From: Cricetomys ansorgei
Lineage: Eukaryota > Chordata > Mammalia > Rodentia > Nesomyidae
Assembly (NCBI GenBank): GCA_026225945.1
Contig: JAMJFZ010001815.1
Coordinates: 5,001 to 69,000, forward strand
DNA: 64,000 nt
Reading direction: 5' to 3'
Of this stretch, positions 22,640 to 35,959 are shown one piece after another; the first letter of the stretch is position 1; each line of letters opens with the position of its first letter. The position numbers and the translations under genes were made by a program. The notes beneath the pieces are model-generated. The model searched no databases. It saw only the letters and a list, made by a program, of their open reading frames with translations, and was not told the DNA's origin.

Positions 22640-25080
22640 AAATGACACTGACCACACCCCTCCTGGTCATGTGTCATAGCCAACTCCATATCCCTTATGG
22701 AAGTTGTTGTTGGGATCTGGTGGTCGTTCACTGCGGCCTGCAGATAAAGACACAATGCCCTGCAATGTCTGCGCTACCCAAGGGCGCTAATCACTTAGAC
22801 AGTATGAGTGTCTCAGGTCCTGGGTTGGGGACACAGTCTACACTCTGGGTCAGTAAGGGAGGGCTGAGTTTATTTCCTTGTCATCCATAGCCCAGATCTC
22901 CCCTTCAGACACCCACAGCTGCCCTGGCCACCTTCTCTGGAAGGTGATTTCTCTGCTCATGCTGCTCAGAAAGGCTTCTTATCCATCCACAATTGACTTT
23001 CAGAGCCTGTACTGCATTCTAGGTTTCTGCCTCACTGTTGCTCATGCTCAGCAGGTCCTAGATGTAGGTAGAGTCATTGTGTGATAGCTCGAGTCTCCTG
23101 AAATAGCCCCTCCTCTAAAAGGTTTCCTAGCCACACTCAAGGCCACAGTCACCCAGGCCAGTTGAACTCTCTTAGAACCCTTCTTACACCTGTGTGGGCT
23201 CAGGGACATCAATTTTGACAAAGTATTTTGGATCCTCTGCTGTGCTGGTCATCTGAAGCTCTGCTGAAATGAATGGGGAGCCCCCACACTTCCCCTGCAC
23301 AGTTGAGGTCCCTTCTACACCTTATGGCCTGTGTGAGGTTCTTAGGACAGGCTCAGGCAGTTGAGAGCCAATTCGTGTACAACTATGTCAACTTCCTCAG
23401 AGTAGAGCCCTCACAGGCTGCAGTTAATCCTCTCATTAGTCTGAACACTGACAGGCCACCAAGGTGACCACAGGGCTAATTTTCTTTGTGTAAAAAGAGT
23501 AATAGGGGCGTCAAGAAGGTCATGGCACCCTACATCCAGAGTCCATGGCCGAGCTGCCCTGGGTGCCCTCTCTAAGACTCAGTCCAGCTCCCTTCCCAGC
23601 AGGAACTCTGCCTCCTTCTTCCCCTTCTTGCATTTCTTGGCCCTCAGTGTCCTGTTCTGAGACCCAGCTGACTCAGGCTCCAGAGACAAATGTTGGTCTT
23701 ACAATGGCATCTTTGTGGCTCTGTGGACCCAGGTTGGACAGCTCCACATATCTATAAACAATGTAGGCCCAGGTGGGACCCCAACACATATCTATAAACA
23801 ATATTAATGAGCACCCTCTGACAAGCTTTGGCTCTTGCTGAAGTGTTCATATGAGCTAGGCCTTGACCTAAGCATGCGAGGGCTGCTGAGCAGGAAGTTT
23901 ATCATCCCGATGGCAGGAAAGGTGGAGCCTGTGCTCTTTAGAGACAAAGAATAATGAAACGGTTAGAGTTTCCACACCTGGGGTGCCAAGGACTCTTCTG
24001 TTTGTTTTCCAGTTGACTGAAATCAAATAGATAATACTACTGTGTGTGGTTACAGATTAAAGCATTTACAACAATGGTGTACGTAAGTCCATCCTTCAAA
24101 AAGAGGGAAATAGTAGCCACAGGTATTTGACACACCGTGCATTTGTTGTCTAGTATGAGGGGAAGCCTCTGCACCCCTATCACCCACATGACTTCCTGGG
24201 TGCCAGTGAGCTGAATTCTGCCACAACACTCAGAGAGACCCAGAAGCTAAAGTGATAAGAGAATCCATCTGGAGCTGGTGAGGCTGGGCTTGCAGTCACT
24301 CCATGGAGACTGAGACAGGGCATGATGTGGAGACCTCCAATGGTGGATGTTCTCAGTAGGGAAATGAACAGGAGTCAAAAGAACGGGGCAGACGATGTGG
24401 AGAGACAATAGGACAGGAGAGAGATGATTTCCTGTTCACAGTGTTCCATGGCCTGAGGCGTTTTTCTGAGTGACCCCATTTCATTCTGGTGGTGGTCCTT
24501 ACCAAGTTCCCCGACTCCACCCCAGCCCATCTCACCGTTTCTGGAGACATCCTTCACTGCCCTTGGATGTGAACCTCAGCATGGTCTCCTTTTAGGTACT
24601 GCTAAGTCCTAAGAGCCTCACTGCCAGGTGCAGCGTCTAGGCATTCCATGCTGTTTACAGATGGGAGGACTTGATAGCTCAGCCAAAAGCATCAGGCCAG
24701 AAGGGGTGCTGGCTGCCACTGAGGTGCTTTAGAAAGGAATAAGCAGCAGCCTTGAGATGAGGACCAGTAACTCCCGGAAGATGGACTGCATAGTGGGGAC
24801 TAAACATGGCTTCCCAATGGGCTTCGTTACTTTTGAGGCTCAGTCCCAGAATAAAGACAATCTGAAGCATGAGAGGGTCAGTAGAAGAGGTGGAGGATCC
24901 TGGAAGGTGCTGATGACCAACCTTCCTGGTTCCTTGAGTCTTTGAAGGCAGGACCAGGAACACTGATTCATGGCCCCCACCTCCAGTGCTCCATGCCTCT
25001 CATCTCTGTTTCAAGAGCACTCTGGTGAGGCCCGGATGTGTCTTATATTACCACACACAGTTAATGAAAGCATTTACCAA
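22640..25080. other. Intergenic, no gene recognised
   Basis: Upstream flank of the OBP2-like gene. Several ORFs of 60-97 codons occur on both strands but none has a lipocalin motif, a signal peptide start or splice sites in phase. Repeats of ACACATATCTATAAACAAT at 23740-23800 form a short direct duplication. Confidence 0.5.
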
Positions 25081-25087
25081 TAGGATA

Positions 25088-25235
25088 AGAGGAGCCTGGT
25101 GTGTGCTGCACACCTTAATCCCAGCACTTGGGAGGTCAGCAGGAGCTTCAGGAGCTCAGTGCAAACCTCAGACACATAGTGAGTTTTAGATCAGCCTCTG
25201 CTACATTAGACTCTTGTCTCCAACATTTTTTAAAG
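25088..25235 (+). mobile_element. B1 SINE
   Basis: CTTAATCCCAGCACTTGGGAG, then AGTGAGTTTTAGATCAGCC and a T-rich end; the head is diverged. Confidence 0.75.
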
Positions 25236-25389
25236 AATAAGGAAAAGCAAGATCTGTGTTTCTGTGTTCCTGCTTCACACCTCTCTCTCCCTCCCCCTGT
25301 ACTTCCCTTCCTTTCCCCCTCCTTTCCTCCCCGTTCTCACTGAGGATAGTCGAGCAGACTGAGTCAGTCTCCCACAGTGCTCGTGTTCT

Positions 25390-27660
25390 GTGTGGCATGC
25401 TTTTCACGGTCTTCACATTTTGATTTCCTTATTTTACTGGATTCTTTTCACTGTAAATGGTGATTTGAGTGACAATGACTCACATGGGCTCAGATATTAT
25501 GAATACTTGGCATCCAGGTTGTGGCCCTGTTTGGGTATGTTTCAGAGGTGTGGCATGGCTGATGGAACTAGGTGGGGAAGCTTTGTGATTTCAAAATCCA
25601 CTTGGCATTTTGAGTTTGGTAGCTCTGATTTCTGCTTGTGGTTTGAGACTAGAGCCCTCAGCAGTTCCTGCCACTATGGCAGCCTGCTGTCACACCTCCC
25701 TGCCATGATGGTGACGGACTCTCATCCCTCTAGAGCTGTAAGCCCCACATAAACCCTTCGTTTCATAAGTTGCCTTGGTCTTGATTTTTTAATCACAGAC
25801 ATGGGAAAGGAACAAAGCCTAACCTAGTGCCAGGAGCAGGGTATTGCGTGGAGAGACCTGACCATGTGTTTGGTTGTTTTGTTTTGATCTGTTCGGTTCA
25901 GTTCGGTTCGGTTTGGTTTGTTTTGGAGGATTGTGGTGGCATTTAGAACTTTGGACTGGGAAAGACATTGGCTGATCAGAGATCTGTGAGAGATGGCAGG
26001 AAAAGAAAGGTGAGAGCAGGGAAGATGGTGGAGGACTGCGTTGTTAAGGTCCAGAAGGAATCCTCTAACAGGGCCAGCGTGTGATATTTTGAATAAATAA
26101 TCCATGGTGTCTGGTCAGCGGGAGCTGAAGAATAACAGCAATCAGCTAGAGACCAGCACCACCAATGTGCAGCCACCGCTTCACTCAGACAACCAATGGC
26201 GGTTAACTGGAGCTGACACATTAGCAGTGATGGAGGAGAGACCAGAATCATTGAAGTACGGTGTTCACAGAGTATTCCCTCAGGGTCAGCACAGAAGCTG
26301 GGGCTCAGATGGGGCTAAGCCTGCATCTCATGCTTTCATCCAAGCTTGGTATTGTGTAGGAGTGACCCTAGTGGTGCTGGCATTTATATAAGTTTTATTA
26401 GATTTATTCATCTTGTTTTGTATGTGAGAGATTTGCCTGCATGAATGTCTGTGCACCGTTGATGGTTGGTACCCACAGAGATCACAGAGGGTATCAGATT
26501 CCCCAAAATGAAATTAGAGATGGCTTTGAACTACTATGTGGATGTGGGGAAACAATCCCAGGTCCTCTCCAGGAGCATCAAGTGCTCTTAACCACTGAGC
26601 CACCTCTCCAGTCCTTAAGGTGGTGCTGGTTTTGAAGGTATGAAGAGGTCATGGAGAGCAGCTGAGACTTGGCATTATGTGCCTGGACTGGAGCCAATGA
26701 AAAGAAGCGGCCTTTAGTGAGGGTGTAGCCTCAATTGCAATAGAGACCACAAGATCCTGGAGATACCAGTACTATGTGAAACCATTGCCAAAGACAGATG
26801 TAAGGCGCAGGTTGGCCTGAGCCTATGCAATAAGCTACTTGTTCTGTAGTTAGAAGAGGCAGCTGCCCAGGCACTTTGAAGCCCTGAGAACAAGTGGCTT
26901 CCAGACATCAAGCACTTTTTACACTGTTGAAGTTTGGTTCTGCTTTGATTCTGCCCTGGTTCTTCTCTTTTGAATTAAAAAGCATTTAACTTTTTTTGTT
27001 TCTTTGTTTGTTTTGTTTTGTTTTTTATTTTATGAGAGCCTACCATTGAGAAACTTCAGACTTCTAAAGAGACATTGGATTTTTAAAAAGAACTTGATTT
27101 TTTTTTTTACAGTGTTGGAATTTTTGAAGACTGTGTGGGGGACTTTTAAAGTTGTTTGTGTTTTACATTGTGATATTAATATCCACTTGATAGCTTGGGA
27201 ACAAATCAGAAAGAAAAGATTATGTTTGGATACTGATGTGCTTTTGCACCAAGTTGATAAGTGTGCTAGTTAGATTTATGTCAACTTAACACAAGCTGGG
27301 AAGAAGGACTCTGATTTGAGGGGCTCCTCCATCAGACTGTCCTGTAAGTGAGACTGTGAGCCAAGTGTTTGGTTAACGACTGATGTGGGAGGCACAACTC
27401 ACAGTGGGCAGTGCACCCTTGAGCAGGCGGTCCTGTGGAGTGTGAGGAAACAGGTGAGCAGGTCATGGGGAGTGAGCTGGCGAGCAGCACTGCGCACTCC
27501 GAGGCCTGTGCTTCAGTTCCCACTCCAGGCGATTCCTTGAGTTCCTGCCTTGGCTTTGCTCTGTCACAGACTATGACCTGGAAGTGGGAAGAAGAAGTAA
27601 GCCCATTTCACCTCTAACTTTGATTGGGTCGTTTTTTTATCAAAGCAACAGAAACCAAGC
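25390..27660 (+). mobile_element. Non-autonomous LTR-element-like unit (LTR - internal - LTR)
   Basis: Two related ends (about 25390-25800 and 27260-27660) with a CATAAACCC or equivalent polyadenylation region flank about 1.4 kb without a retroviral ORF. The internal part (for example a GGAGGATTGTGGTGGCATTTA stretch and CCTACCATTGAG near 27040) also resembles the internal part of the unit at 54183-56205. The 3' copy starts CTAGTTAGATTTATGTCAAC and ends CAACAGAAACCAAG. A B3 SINE is nested within it. Confidence 0.5.
26385..26618 (-). mobile_element. B3 SINE
   Basis: The plus strand ends AACCACTGAGCCACCTCTCC, the complement of the B2/B3 head; the body has TGGTTGGTACCCACAGAG. Nested in the LTR-like unit. 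Confidence 0.8.
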
Positions 27661-28930
27661 AAAAAGCAATTTTTCTGGTGAGAAATCAACAGTGTAGAGA
27701 TTTCTACTGGTCTAGCAAGGGTGGGAAAGTGAATCAAAGACACGTATTTACAGGAAGAACTAAGACCCTGTGTGGGGATGCTGTGATTGTCTCTGTGGAA
27801 AGATCCAAGGAGTCTAAGAACAAAACTAGATCTGACAAGCCACTTGGCCAGGTTCCAGCTGTGACACCTCCCCCACCACAGTGAGACCAGCCATGTGGAA
27901 GGGATCCCCCTGTGAAATGGTTTCCTCCACTGACCTCCTGTGACCCTCTGTGAGTGACTCTAGCTCTCCTCACACTGTATTAACTATCCCGTCTCAGTCT
28001 ACTGTAAATTCCTATCTCTTGATTACTTCGTTATATATCATTACGAGAGTGACATAGGCCATGAGGGAGCACCAAGCAGACCAAGGTGGAGAGCAACTAG
28101 GGGAATTTGTAGATCCAGTGGAATTGTCCAAGTCAGCAGCACAACAGGACATTTAATCACACACTGGAAGGCGGTGAAGGAAAAGAGTCATGAGTGACGA
28201 AGTCGAAGAGAACTCCAGGTGGGAGGACACTCCATGGGGCCTGGAAGAGGCAGAAGGGTCCGGGCTGAGCCAGGAACAGGAGGGCGTGGGAGGGAGAAGA
28301 AGACGGCCCGAGGCCAGGTTAGAGAGTGGACTACACTAGGGGCCTTATGCTTACAGTGAGTGAAATGGGGAGCTGGTTAGGGTGCTGATGCAGGGAGGGT
28401 GTGACTCTAGCATTTTTATTCTCTGCATCTTCTCCCACATTTAAAAGCGAGCACACAGAGTCCTGAGTGTAGCTATGGTGTCTTCATATGGATGTGGACT
28501 GTTTGCTCTAATTGGCCGTCTGACAGCATCCTTGCCTGTGGCCATCCCACTACCCAGGAGGAGGTAAAGAGAGCACTGAACCTGAAGGTGAGACTGCTGG
28601 CTGCTGCATCCAGGCCTTCCTGGCTGCTCTGTGCTCTTCTGCCCCAGCTGCCTAGGGTCTCCTGGCTCCACAACAGGCTACAGAACATAGAATGTCAACT
28701 GAAGAGGGGACTACAGCCACGCGGCTAAGGAGAACTGTCCTCCTGCTGGGGTGAGCCTTCTCAGTGGTGAGTCACCTCATTTCCTGTAAGTAAGTCGTAC
28801 CCACATCATACAAGTAAGCAAACATAAAGGCATTCATTGCCCAGGATGGACTTTGGTCTAACTGTACTTAAGGCTGTCACTGATGGCCTGTATTGACCAA
28901 ATATGCTCATGTCTCCCAAGAAAACCTCAC
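27661..28930. other. Intergenic, no gene recognised
   Basis: Includes purine-rich stretches at 28070-28340. ORFs at 28441-28728 overlap on both strands and have no splice or family support. Confidence 0.45.
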
Positions 28931-28939
28931 ACGGGAATG

Positions 28940-29062
28940 CCAGGCGGTGGTGGTGCATGTTTTAAAGCCAGCACTCGGGAGGCAGAGGCCAGTCTGGTCT
29001 ACAGAGTGAGTTCCAGGACAGCCAGAGTTACAGCAGAGAAACACTGTCTCAGAAAAAGTTTT
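28940..29062 (+). mobile_element. B1 SINE (short form)
   Basis: GCCAGGCGGTGGTGGTGCAT head, GCACTCGGGAGGCAGAGGCC, then ACAGCCAGAGTTACAGCAG and a CTGTCTCAGAAAAAG end. A piece of the middle is missing. Confidence 0.85.
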
Positions 29063-30076
29063 TTAATGCACAGGAACACGTGACCCATCATGTCCCAGAC
29101 ACTCTTTGTAGAAAACCGGGAGGTCACAACAACCTAGAAAAGGTTGTGTACCCGGGTACCCTGCCAATGTCCACCATGAGCAGGACCTGTCCCAGCCTAT
29201 GAACCTACCCATCCTGGGTCATCTGGGTTCCCACCCCTTCCTTCCCTCCTCAGGGAGCACATCCATTGTGGCTGCCAAGCTGCAGCAGGGACTGATGGAC
29301 TGACTTTTCACGGCATGCCTCTCAGGCCATAGTGGCCTGGATTCAGGAACCTTCTCCGCAGTCCAGTCCCAAGCTGTACTAAGTCATGTCTCCAAAGCTT
29401 CTTGATCCTTAGGCAGGTGGGAAGATGGTCCAGGCAGGAGGTGGCTGCATTTTGTATATGAGTGGTATGCCCAGAGAAGACCACTGGTGTGGAAAAGCAG
29501 GACCCCATCTCTTGCAACCTCAGTGAAAGGTGGCAAGGACATCTGTCTGGGTCTGGTGACACTTGTGTTTGTTCTCCTCATTCCTTCATGTTTGGTTGTG
29601 GGCCCAGGACTTCGCTGCCCCTGGAGGACTTTGAAATCAGGACAAGTGCTTTATAGAGACACTGAAGACTTCTTCAGATAGTCTGCTGTACACATGCTGA
29701 GCAGAAAACAACCCTATTCTATGGCGTCAGACTGGGATACCACCCATCACTGGGGCCAGAATATTAGACACAGCTGCCAGTAGAGATCCACACTAGCCAA
29801 CATATGCCTCCTCCCTGTGATCCCCTCAACATTTTCCCCCTCAGTATCTGCCACAGGGGCAGGCGCCCTGTCTACGCCGCGCATGCCCAGCTTGCCTGCT
29901 GATGTGCTCTGTGACCCTCTCTGTCCTGGGATGCTTCCTGTGGGGACCTGTGAGTGTGAAAACACCTCTGTCCTTCTCAAAGATCATGCTCAGCTCTGAG
30001 TAGCTGCCCTCACCTGGTTAACACAAAGCTGGGACACGTTAGACTCTCACACATGTGCCCAGACATAGGGACCAGG

Positions 30077-30082
30077 TTTATT
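30077..30082 (-). promoter_or_regulatory. Polyadenylation signal of divergent lipocalin
   Basis: AATAAA on the minus strand about 215 bp beyond the stop codon, followed by CCTGGTCCC and a GT-rich stretch. Confidence 0.65.
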
Positions 30083-30295
30083 GAAAGAAGAGGCATGGGG
30101 GAGTCTGGTCACTAGGCTCTGTCCTCTCTCGGCACCGGGAGCTCTGCATTCAGGTGCAGAAGGAGGCAGGTGAGGAGTTCCTGGTTGCTGAGTCATCTCT
30201 GCAGCGCTACCTCCACGTACTAATATTCTCAGATCACTCACAGGAATCTGTTCAGAACAGAAAGCGTCAGAGGGCACTAAAAAGTGCTTCTGTGT

Positions 30296-33200
30296 TCATG
30301 TCTTACAGGGAAAGCCTGAACAAAAAGGAAGGAGAAATGAGTAAAATCCCAGTCTCTACCATCACAAGGAGGGTGCATGATGTCAGTTCTGTTCAGACCC
30401 ATGCTCACCACATATGTTTCATACAATGCCATCGATTGTAGGTTTGCAACCAGAGAACGACCTGTAAGACACACAGGAGGATGGTGTGTGGGACTGCAAG
30501 ACCCCAGTCCAAATAGAAAAGGAAGCCTGAGGATATGAAGCCTAAAAACAGGACACCATGGCTCCTTTTGAATCATGTAGGGTCCGAGAAGACTTGGGCC
30601 AGGAAGAAGGTGGCCTCAGCTAAAACTTCCTGTAAAACAGGCCAGTCTAGTGGGAGGAGTCAGGAGGGAATCATGTGTGTGCATGGTTTGAGACAAGTGT
30701 CACCTGAGCAGATGGGTCTGCAGTAGGGCTTGAAGCCTCATGTAGATTGCTCACAAAGGCTTCTGAGATGAGGGCTCCCACCCACACAGCCTTGGGGATC
30801 AGAGGACATGTGCGGAATTCAATACATGGCACAAAATGGATACAGCCTACAATACGCCCTCTGCTAAAGGGAAGTGCATAGTTTGAGAACTGGAACAGCA
30901 TGAAGGGTCTTTGAAGGCCCCACCAGTGATTGTCTACACCCATGCACTCATCTGCTTTAGCCCCGTCCAGGCATGCCCACATCTACCAGCATACCCCTGG
31001 GCTGGCCATCCCCTGACACAAAGACATACATTGAAGGAGAGCCCCATTTGTCCTTGCATACTCCTTCTCTTTGATGCAGAAGAGGAAGAACAGGCAAAAC
31101 CCAGCAATACCTAGGGAGTCTGGGCAGCACTGGGGTCTTGGAGTGTTGGTCATGATGTGAAGGTAGGGCCAGAAGGCATTTCTCTAGGTCTGCACGCTCT
31201 GTGCCAAGATACCAACCAGGATACTGTTGGAATGACTTGGCTGTAGAGCTGCATTGAGGGCAGGGGGAGTACAAAGGGGTGGTGGTCAGGCTGGAGTGGA
31301 GGAAGGGAAGGAAGTAGCACACTGACACACCATTGGGGGAGGGGTCCTGGGAGCAGAGTGGCAGGAAGATGTCATGTCTCCATGGCACTGGTCACCATGG
31401 ACCCAAGTAGTCTCCACAGTGTCCAGAGCAGCCCTGTGAGACTGAGGACAGAGAGGGACACTGTACCATGACAGGTACTTTCCCAGGCTGTGACTGACAA
31501 CCTGTCTCTCAGGAAATATACACTTGCCTATTTTTTAACCTGTGTGAATTCTCAATAAGTTTTGAGTTCTCTGAAGGAAAGGCAGAGAAAAAAAAATGAG
31601 TTTTTCTGTCTCCCTCAGCATTGCCCAACTCTATAAATTGAATCTCCCTTCAGCTCTTTGTCTCGCATCTTTCAGATATGTGCTGGGCTGTGATTTCAGG
31701 ACCTCAGACGTGACTGATTAGAGAGGAGCATTTATGTGCAATAGGGTGTTCAGTAGGACTCTGGGCTCCACATGCAGGACGCCACACCTGCCACCAGGAC
31801 GACACCACAGTCTCAGGATGTACCAGACCACCCAGCAGTAAAGGAGTCCTGTTAGAAGTCTGTTCAGGGAAAGACCACAACAATGGCAGACAGAGAAGAG
31901 GAAGAAGTCATTAGGCCTGGGTGAGAGGAGACAGAAGTGGACTAGGGCTTTGGGACTGATCATGTGATGGCTAAGGAGAAGAAAGGCCAAGACCCTGCAA
32001 ATCACTTTCCCAAAGAGTCCCAGAATCACAGTAATGGTCCCCAGGTGCAAACTAGACTAAGTAAGGTGGGAAGAAGGAACCCACTCTGGACCCATTGCCT
32101 CATGAGTTTGTGGGCAATTCTCCCAAACTCACACACCTATGAGCATCGTCATTATATGGGTGGGCTGTTTGTAATCATCCATGTAGTAGGCAATGGCAAA
32201 ATCCTCTGTGACCAGGAAGAAGATGCCAATGTAGTGCTCCGGCCCTGTGGGGAAGTGTCTTCATCAGGTCTCCTTGGAAGCCTTGTTGAGAAGGCAGAAT
32301 ACATGTGTGAGCACTTACAGACTATAAAGAATCCAGATCTTCTTTCCACACCATCCAGATATTGTGTGAACAAAACACATCCAGTGGGTCTCCTGGAATA
32401 CAGGACAAAGAAATAGTTCCCATTAGGACATTTCCCACCCTTCCGAGGACCCATCACAGGCCCTGACCATAATACATAGGGTAGCCTTTCCTTCCAATAC
32501 ATGTGACTCAGGCAGCAGCCTCGGAACCCAGCTGGCCATGACCCTGTATCCTTCCCTGTGCGCTTCCAAGTCACTCTGGGAGATAAGCAGCTAACACACA
32601 CTGGTATAAAAATGGCGAGCAGCCCCAGAAACCTTTCAAGACATTCTGGCACCTAAACACACCAGGCCATTTCCCAAGAACCAACAACTCACCCTGGGTA
32701 ACCAGTGTGTCTCCAAATGCACCACCCAAGTGACAAGATCCTGAGCCTACACCTGGCTCCTCACTACCACAGAAACAAGTGAAATTTTAAAGGACTCTAG
32801 ATAGTTCCTGAGCAGAAGTGACCACAGCCCCACACAATTATGTTCATCTCCGTGTCTCATCCTACCCAGCAACTCCCCACCCCCATGCCCCCATGAACAT
32901 CATTCCTGTGGTACAGAATCACCTGGTGCATTGCCCAGACAACACAAAAGGATTCCATGTTGACATGGAGAGCCTAGCTGAGATCAGGAAGCATGTGTGA
33001 GGTGACTCAGGGAAGATGGTGCAGCCAAGAGAGGAGACAATTGCCTGGATGTAGGCACTCACATGATCTTCATCCTGAACTCCAACTTCCCAAGAGCATT
33101 AATGACGAATGTGAAGGGCGGCAGTGAGCTGGACTTCTTCTTTGCAGGAATATACATGTTTCCAGCCCACTGAATTATGGACCACTTTCCTAGAAGCTGA

Positions 33201-34809
33201 AGAAGACTTCTCTGAGTAGTGAATCAGGAATAGAAGGAGCCATGAACAGGTTTCCAAGCTAGAGATGAAGTAAGAGCAAAGGCTAGAAGGGGTTTGTGTA
33301 CCATCTTAGCATTGACAGGAGGGGCCTGGGGCACTGGAAGGACAGCAGGAAATCTAGTCATGATTGGATCCTCTCCATCATTTTCAGGAAGAGTCAGACA
33401 AACCAGAGTAGGGGTCTCCATGGAGATAGGCTTTCTGAGAAGGAGTCTGTCTTGTGTCCTTGTGGAGGTTCTAACACCCAGAGGATGAGGCGTGATGCAG
33501 AGTAGACAGAGCTCAGAGGGGACCAGTCATGGGCAGAAGACAACACCAACCACCATAAAGTATGGGATCACTGATGGCCACAGTGAACTGTCCCTGGAGC
33601 TAACTCCCTGTGCCCCCCATGCAGTCAGGGAAAGTTCTTTAAGGTCTGGCCTTATCAATGTTCTTACAAAACCAACCAGTACTCAGTACTGTTTCTGTCC
33701 CATTTCTTGACACAATGGCCTCAGGGACCTTAGCAAATGACCTTTGTACCACCTCAGCACTTGTGTCCCCTTGGTCCTGACTCTTAGGACCCACAGACCC
33801 TTGACCTCATGGTCTCCTGTGCACAGGGACCCAGGACCAAGGTGAGAGTTGAGATGGCTGACTTTTCTCCTTCTGTGGAAGACAGGCAGGATGAAGACCT
33901 GGCATTTGGTGTGGAAAGAACAAAGAGTAGAGCTGAGTCACCAGCCTGGGTGGCCAAGAGCATGAGCAGCAGCTGGACAGCTCCCTGATTGGAGAAAGGA
34001 CTTGGCATCTCAGTGAGTGGGGTATGCAGACATTTTGGACAGCCCAATGATCTGCAGTTGTAACAAGACAGAGATAAGGTACCTGGACACTAGCTTCAGA
34101 TCCAGGACCCATTTGACACAGATACTTCTTGGCCTCCAGAGAAAAAAACACCACCAAACAGGGAAGGCACAGCCGAGCACTTCTATTCATTAGTGACAGG
34201 TTGGGAGCATGGCTGATCATCTTGGGATGATATCCCACAATGACACACCACAAGATGCTAAACACAAATTCTTGGGAAGTCCACCCCTCATGACCCTCCC
34301 TCCCAGCTGTGCTCATAACAATACTGCATCTGAACACATCCTCTTGTGTGGGACTTTGTTGAAAACAGAAATTCTGAAAAGACTCAATTCTGTGAATGAA
34401 AAGAAGGTTCTTAGGAGCCCACAGGCTGGCAGAGGAGCACTGGTGACTGTGGCTAAGTGGTGAACCTGATGATCCTATAACTCATTCCTCCATCTGTGGG
34501 TGCCATATCCTGTGGGGAGCTGAAAGGCGATGCTGGGGTTCATAGTCTAGCATCAGTACAAGGAATGCCACAGAAGTCCACCTGTGGGTCCCATCAATGA
34601 CCTCAGACACTCACGCAGTCCAGGGTCATGGCCCAAAAATCCCAGGTCTCATCCCCCAGTGTGTCCAGGGCTCTCACCTTGTCAGTGGTGGCAGGAAATG
34701 TGTCAGACCTGTGTGCAGCAGCACGGATTATTAAAGCCCTTTCATCTGTTGTTGCTACAGAGAGTAGAGTCAGGCCCACAGTTAGCAGGAGCAGCTGCAT
34801 GATCGCCAT
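30296..34809 (-). CDS. Divergent secreted lipocalin, 189 aa
   Basis: Six coding exons, all in phase with consensus splice sites: 34678-34809, 33063-33196 (134 nt), 32319-32392 (74), 32137-32244 (108), 30360-30461 (102), 30296-30315 with the TGA at 30296-30298. Lengths follow the lipocalin gene pattern. A hydrophobic signal peptide (MAIMQLLLLTVGLTLLSVAT) is followed by an unusually long N-terminal extension before the GKW motif at residues 47-49. Cys94 (PTGC) and Cys187 (FPCKT) are spaced as the conserved lipocalin disulfide. GLNRT offers an N-glycosylation site. The remainder (SIIQWAGNMYIPAKKK, EHYIGIFFLVTEDFAIAYY) is far from LCN1 and OBP2. The signal peptide resembles that of the dog allergen Can f 2 group. 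A role as secreted carrier of a small hydrophobic ligand, perhaps in nasal or vomeronasal secretions, is inferred. No lesion is seen. Confidence 0.8.
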
Positions 34810-34839
34810 AGTTCCTGTGTGCTCCTGGCCTCCCGGCAA

Positions 34840-34850
34840 TGTGTATATCC
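34840..34850 (-). promoter_or_regulatory. TATA-like element of divergent lipocalin
   Basis: GGATATACAC on the minus strand, about 32 bp upstream of the first ATG, in the position expected for a short 5' UTR. Weak match. Confidence 0.4.
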
Positions 34851-35539
34851 TGCACATGGTGACACCCAGCCTCAGCTGCACAAAGGCCCATCCATGTGTG
34901 GGTTGATTGCCCTGTTTTGTTTGGACCACATGGACACAAGGTGCTGATTCCTATAATTAGTCCTGGCTGTGCTTTCACTCACTCTGAGGAAGCCTTGTCA
35001 GGAAGGAGGGTGTCATCGGAGTGGGAAGCACTGCCTCAGAATCCAAAGCAGGAGGATGACAAGGGCTCCTGAGTTCCCACCCTTTCTATTGCTAGCTCCA
35101 TTCCCACCTAATCCAATCACAATACTTCCTCTCCCCTCCCAGAACTTCCAGCTCCAAACACAGCCACCAGCTCCTCTCCATGCAGCAATGTTGGGTACAA
35201 AGCTCAGCCCCCAGCCACAGTCCCCAGAGACCTGAGAGAGACCTGAGCTCTGGTCTCTCCCCACCTCACATTAGATCCTGTGTCCTGGTTCTGCATGCTC
35301 AGGAAGACCCTTCATGACGGCATGGCCTCCCTGCTGCTCCCTTCCCACTCAGCAGCAGGGCTTCCAGAAAGCCTCCAAATTCTACTTCACCCCTTCTCAG
35401 AGATGCTCATCGCTCTCTGTTCAGGCTCTCAGAGTTGGGACTCAGGCCAGACTGAAACTTCCCAGGGTGCCCACCTCCCATTGGTCTTCTGTTCTATGCC
35501 TCAGCACAGCACAAACCCACTGCCTTGATTCTGTGCACA

Positions 35540-35950
35540 CATGGAGCTGTGTGTGTGCCTGTGTACAAGTGTAAGTGTACATGTGTGCCTGTGTAGGTAT
35601 GTGAGAGGGCACACATACACATGCATACTTCTGAAAGTTTATGTGTGTGCCTGCTTTGCAGTTTGGTGTTTCTGCCTGTATGTCTGTACACATGTTTTCT
35701 GCCTGGATATGCTGTCTCTGTCTTTGTGTAGACAAGTATACATATATCAGTGTGTTTGTGTCTGGACTTGCATGTATGTGAACTGTACAATTGCTTGGGA
35801 GGACAGGTTTTATATGTGTGACTGTATGTGTGCCTCTCTTTCTATGTGTGCATCTGTGTTTCTGTGCATGCATGTGGCAGAGTCTGTGAGAATCCGAAAC
35901 TGTGTCTCTATATAACTCTCTGTGTGGATGTGTCTATGTGTGTAATAGTT
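35540..35950 (+). repeat. GT-rich degenerate tract
   Basis: About 400 bp of imperfect TGTGTG units on the plus strand, about 0.75 kb upstream of the divergent lipocalin. A shorter equivalent (11880-12030) lies at the same relative place in the truncated paralogue, so it predates their duplication. The long frames across it come from the repeat. Confidence 0.7.
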
Positions 35951-35959
35951 TCCTGGATG

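Noticed and set aside
33807..34337. 176-codon minus-strand frame
   Set aside because: It is inside intron 1 of the divergent lipocalin, without splice sites in phase or similarity to any family.
35442..35915. Long frames rich in Cys, His and Thr on both strands
   Set aside because: They follow the GT/CA repeat composition and are not genes.
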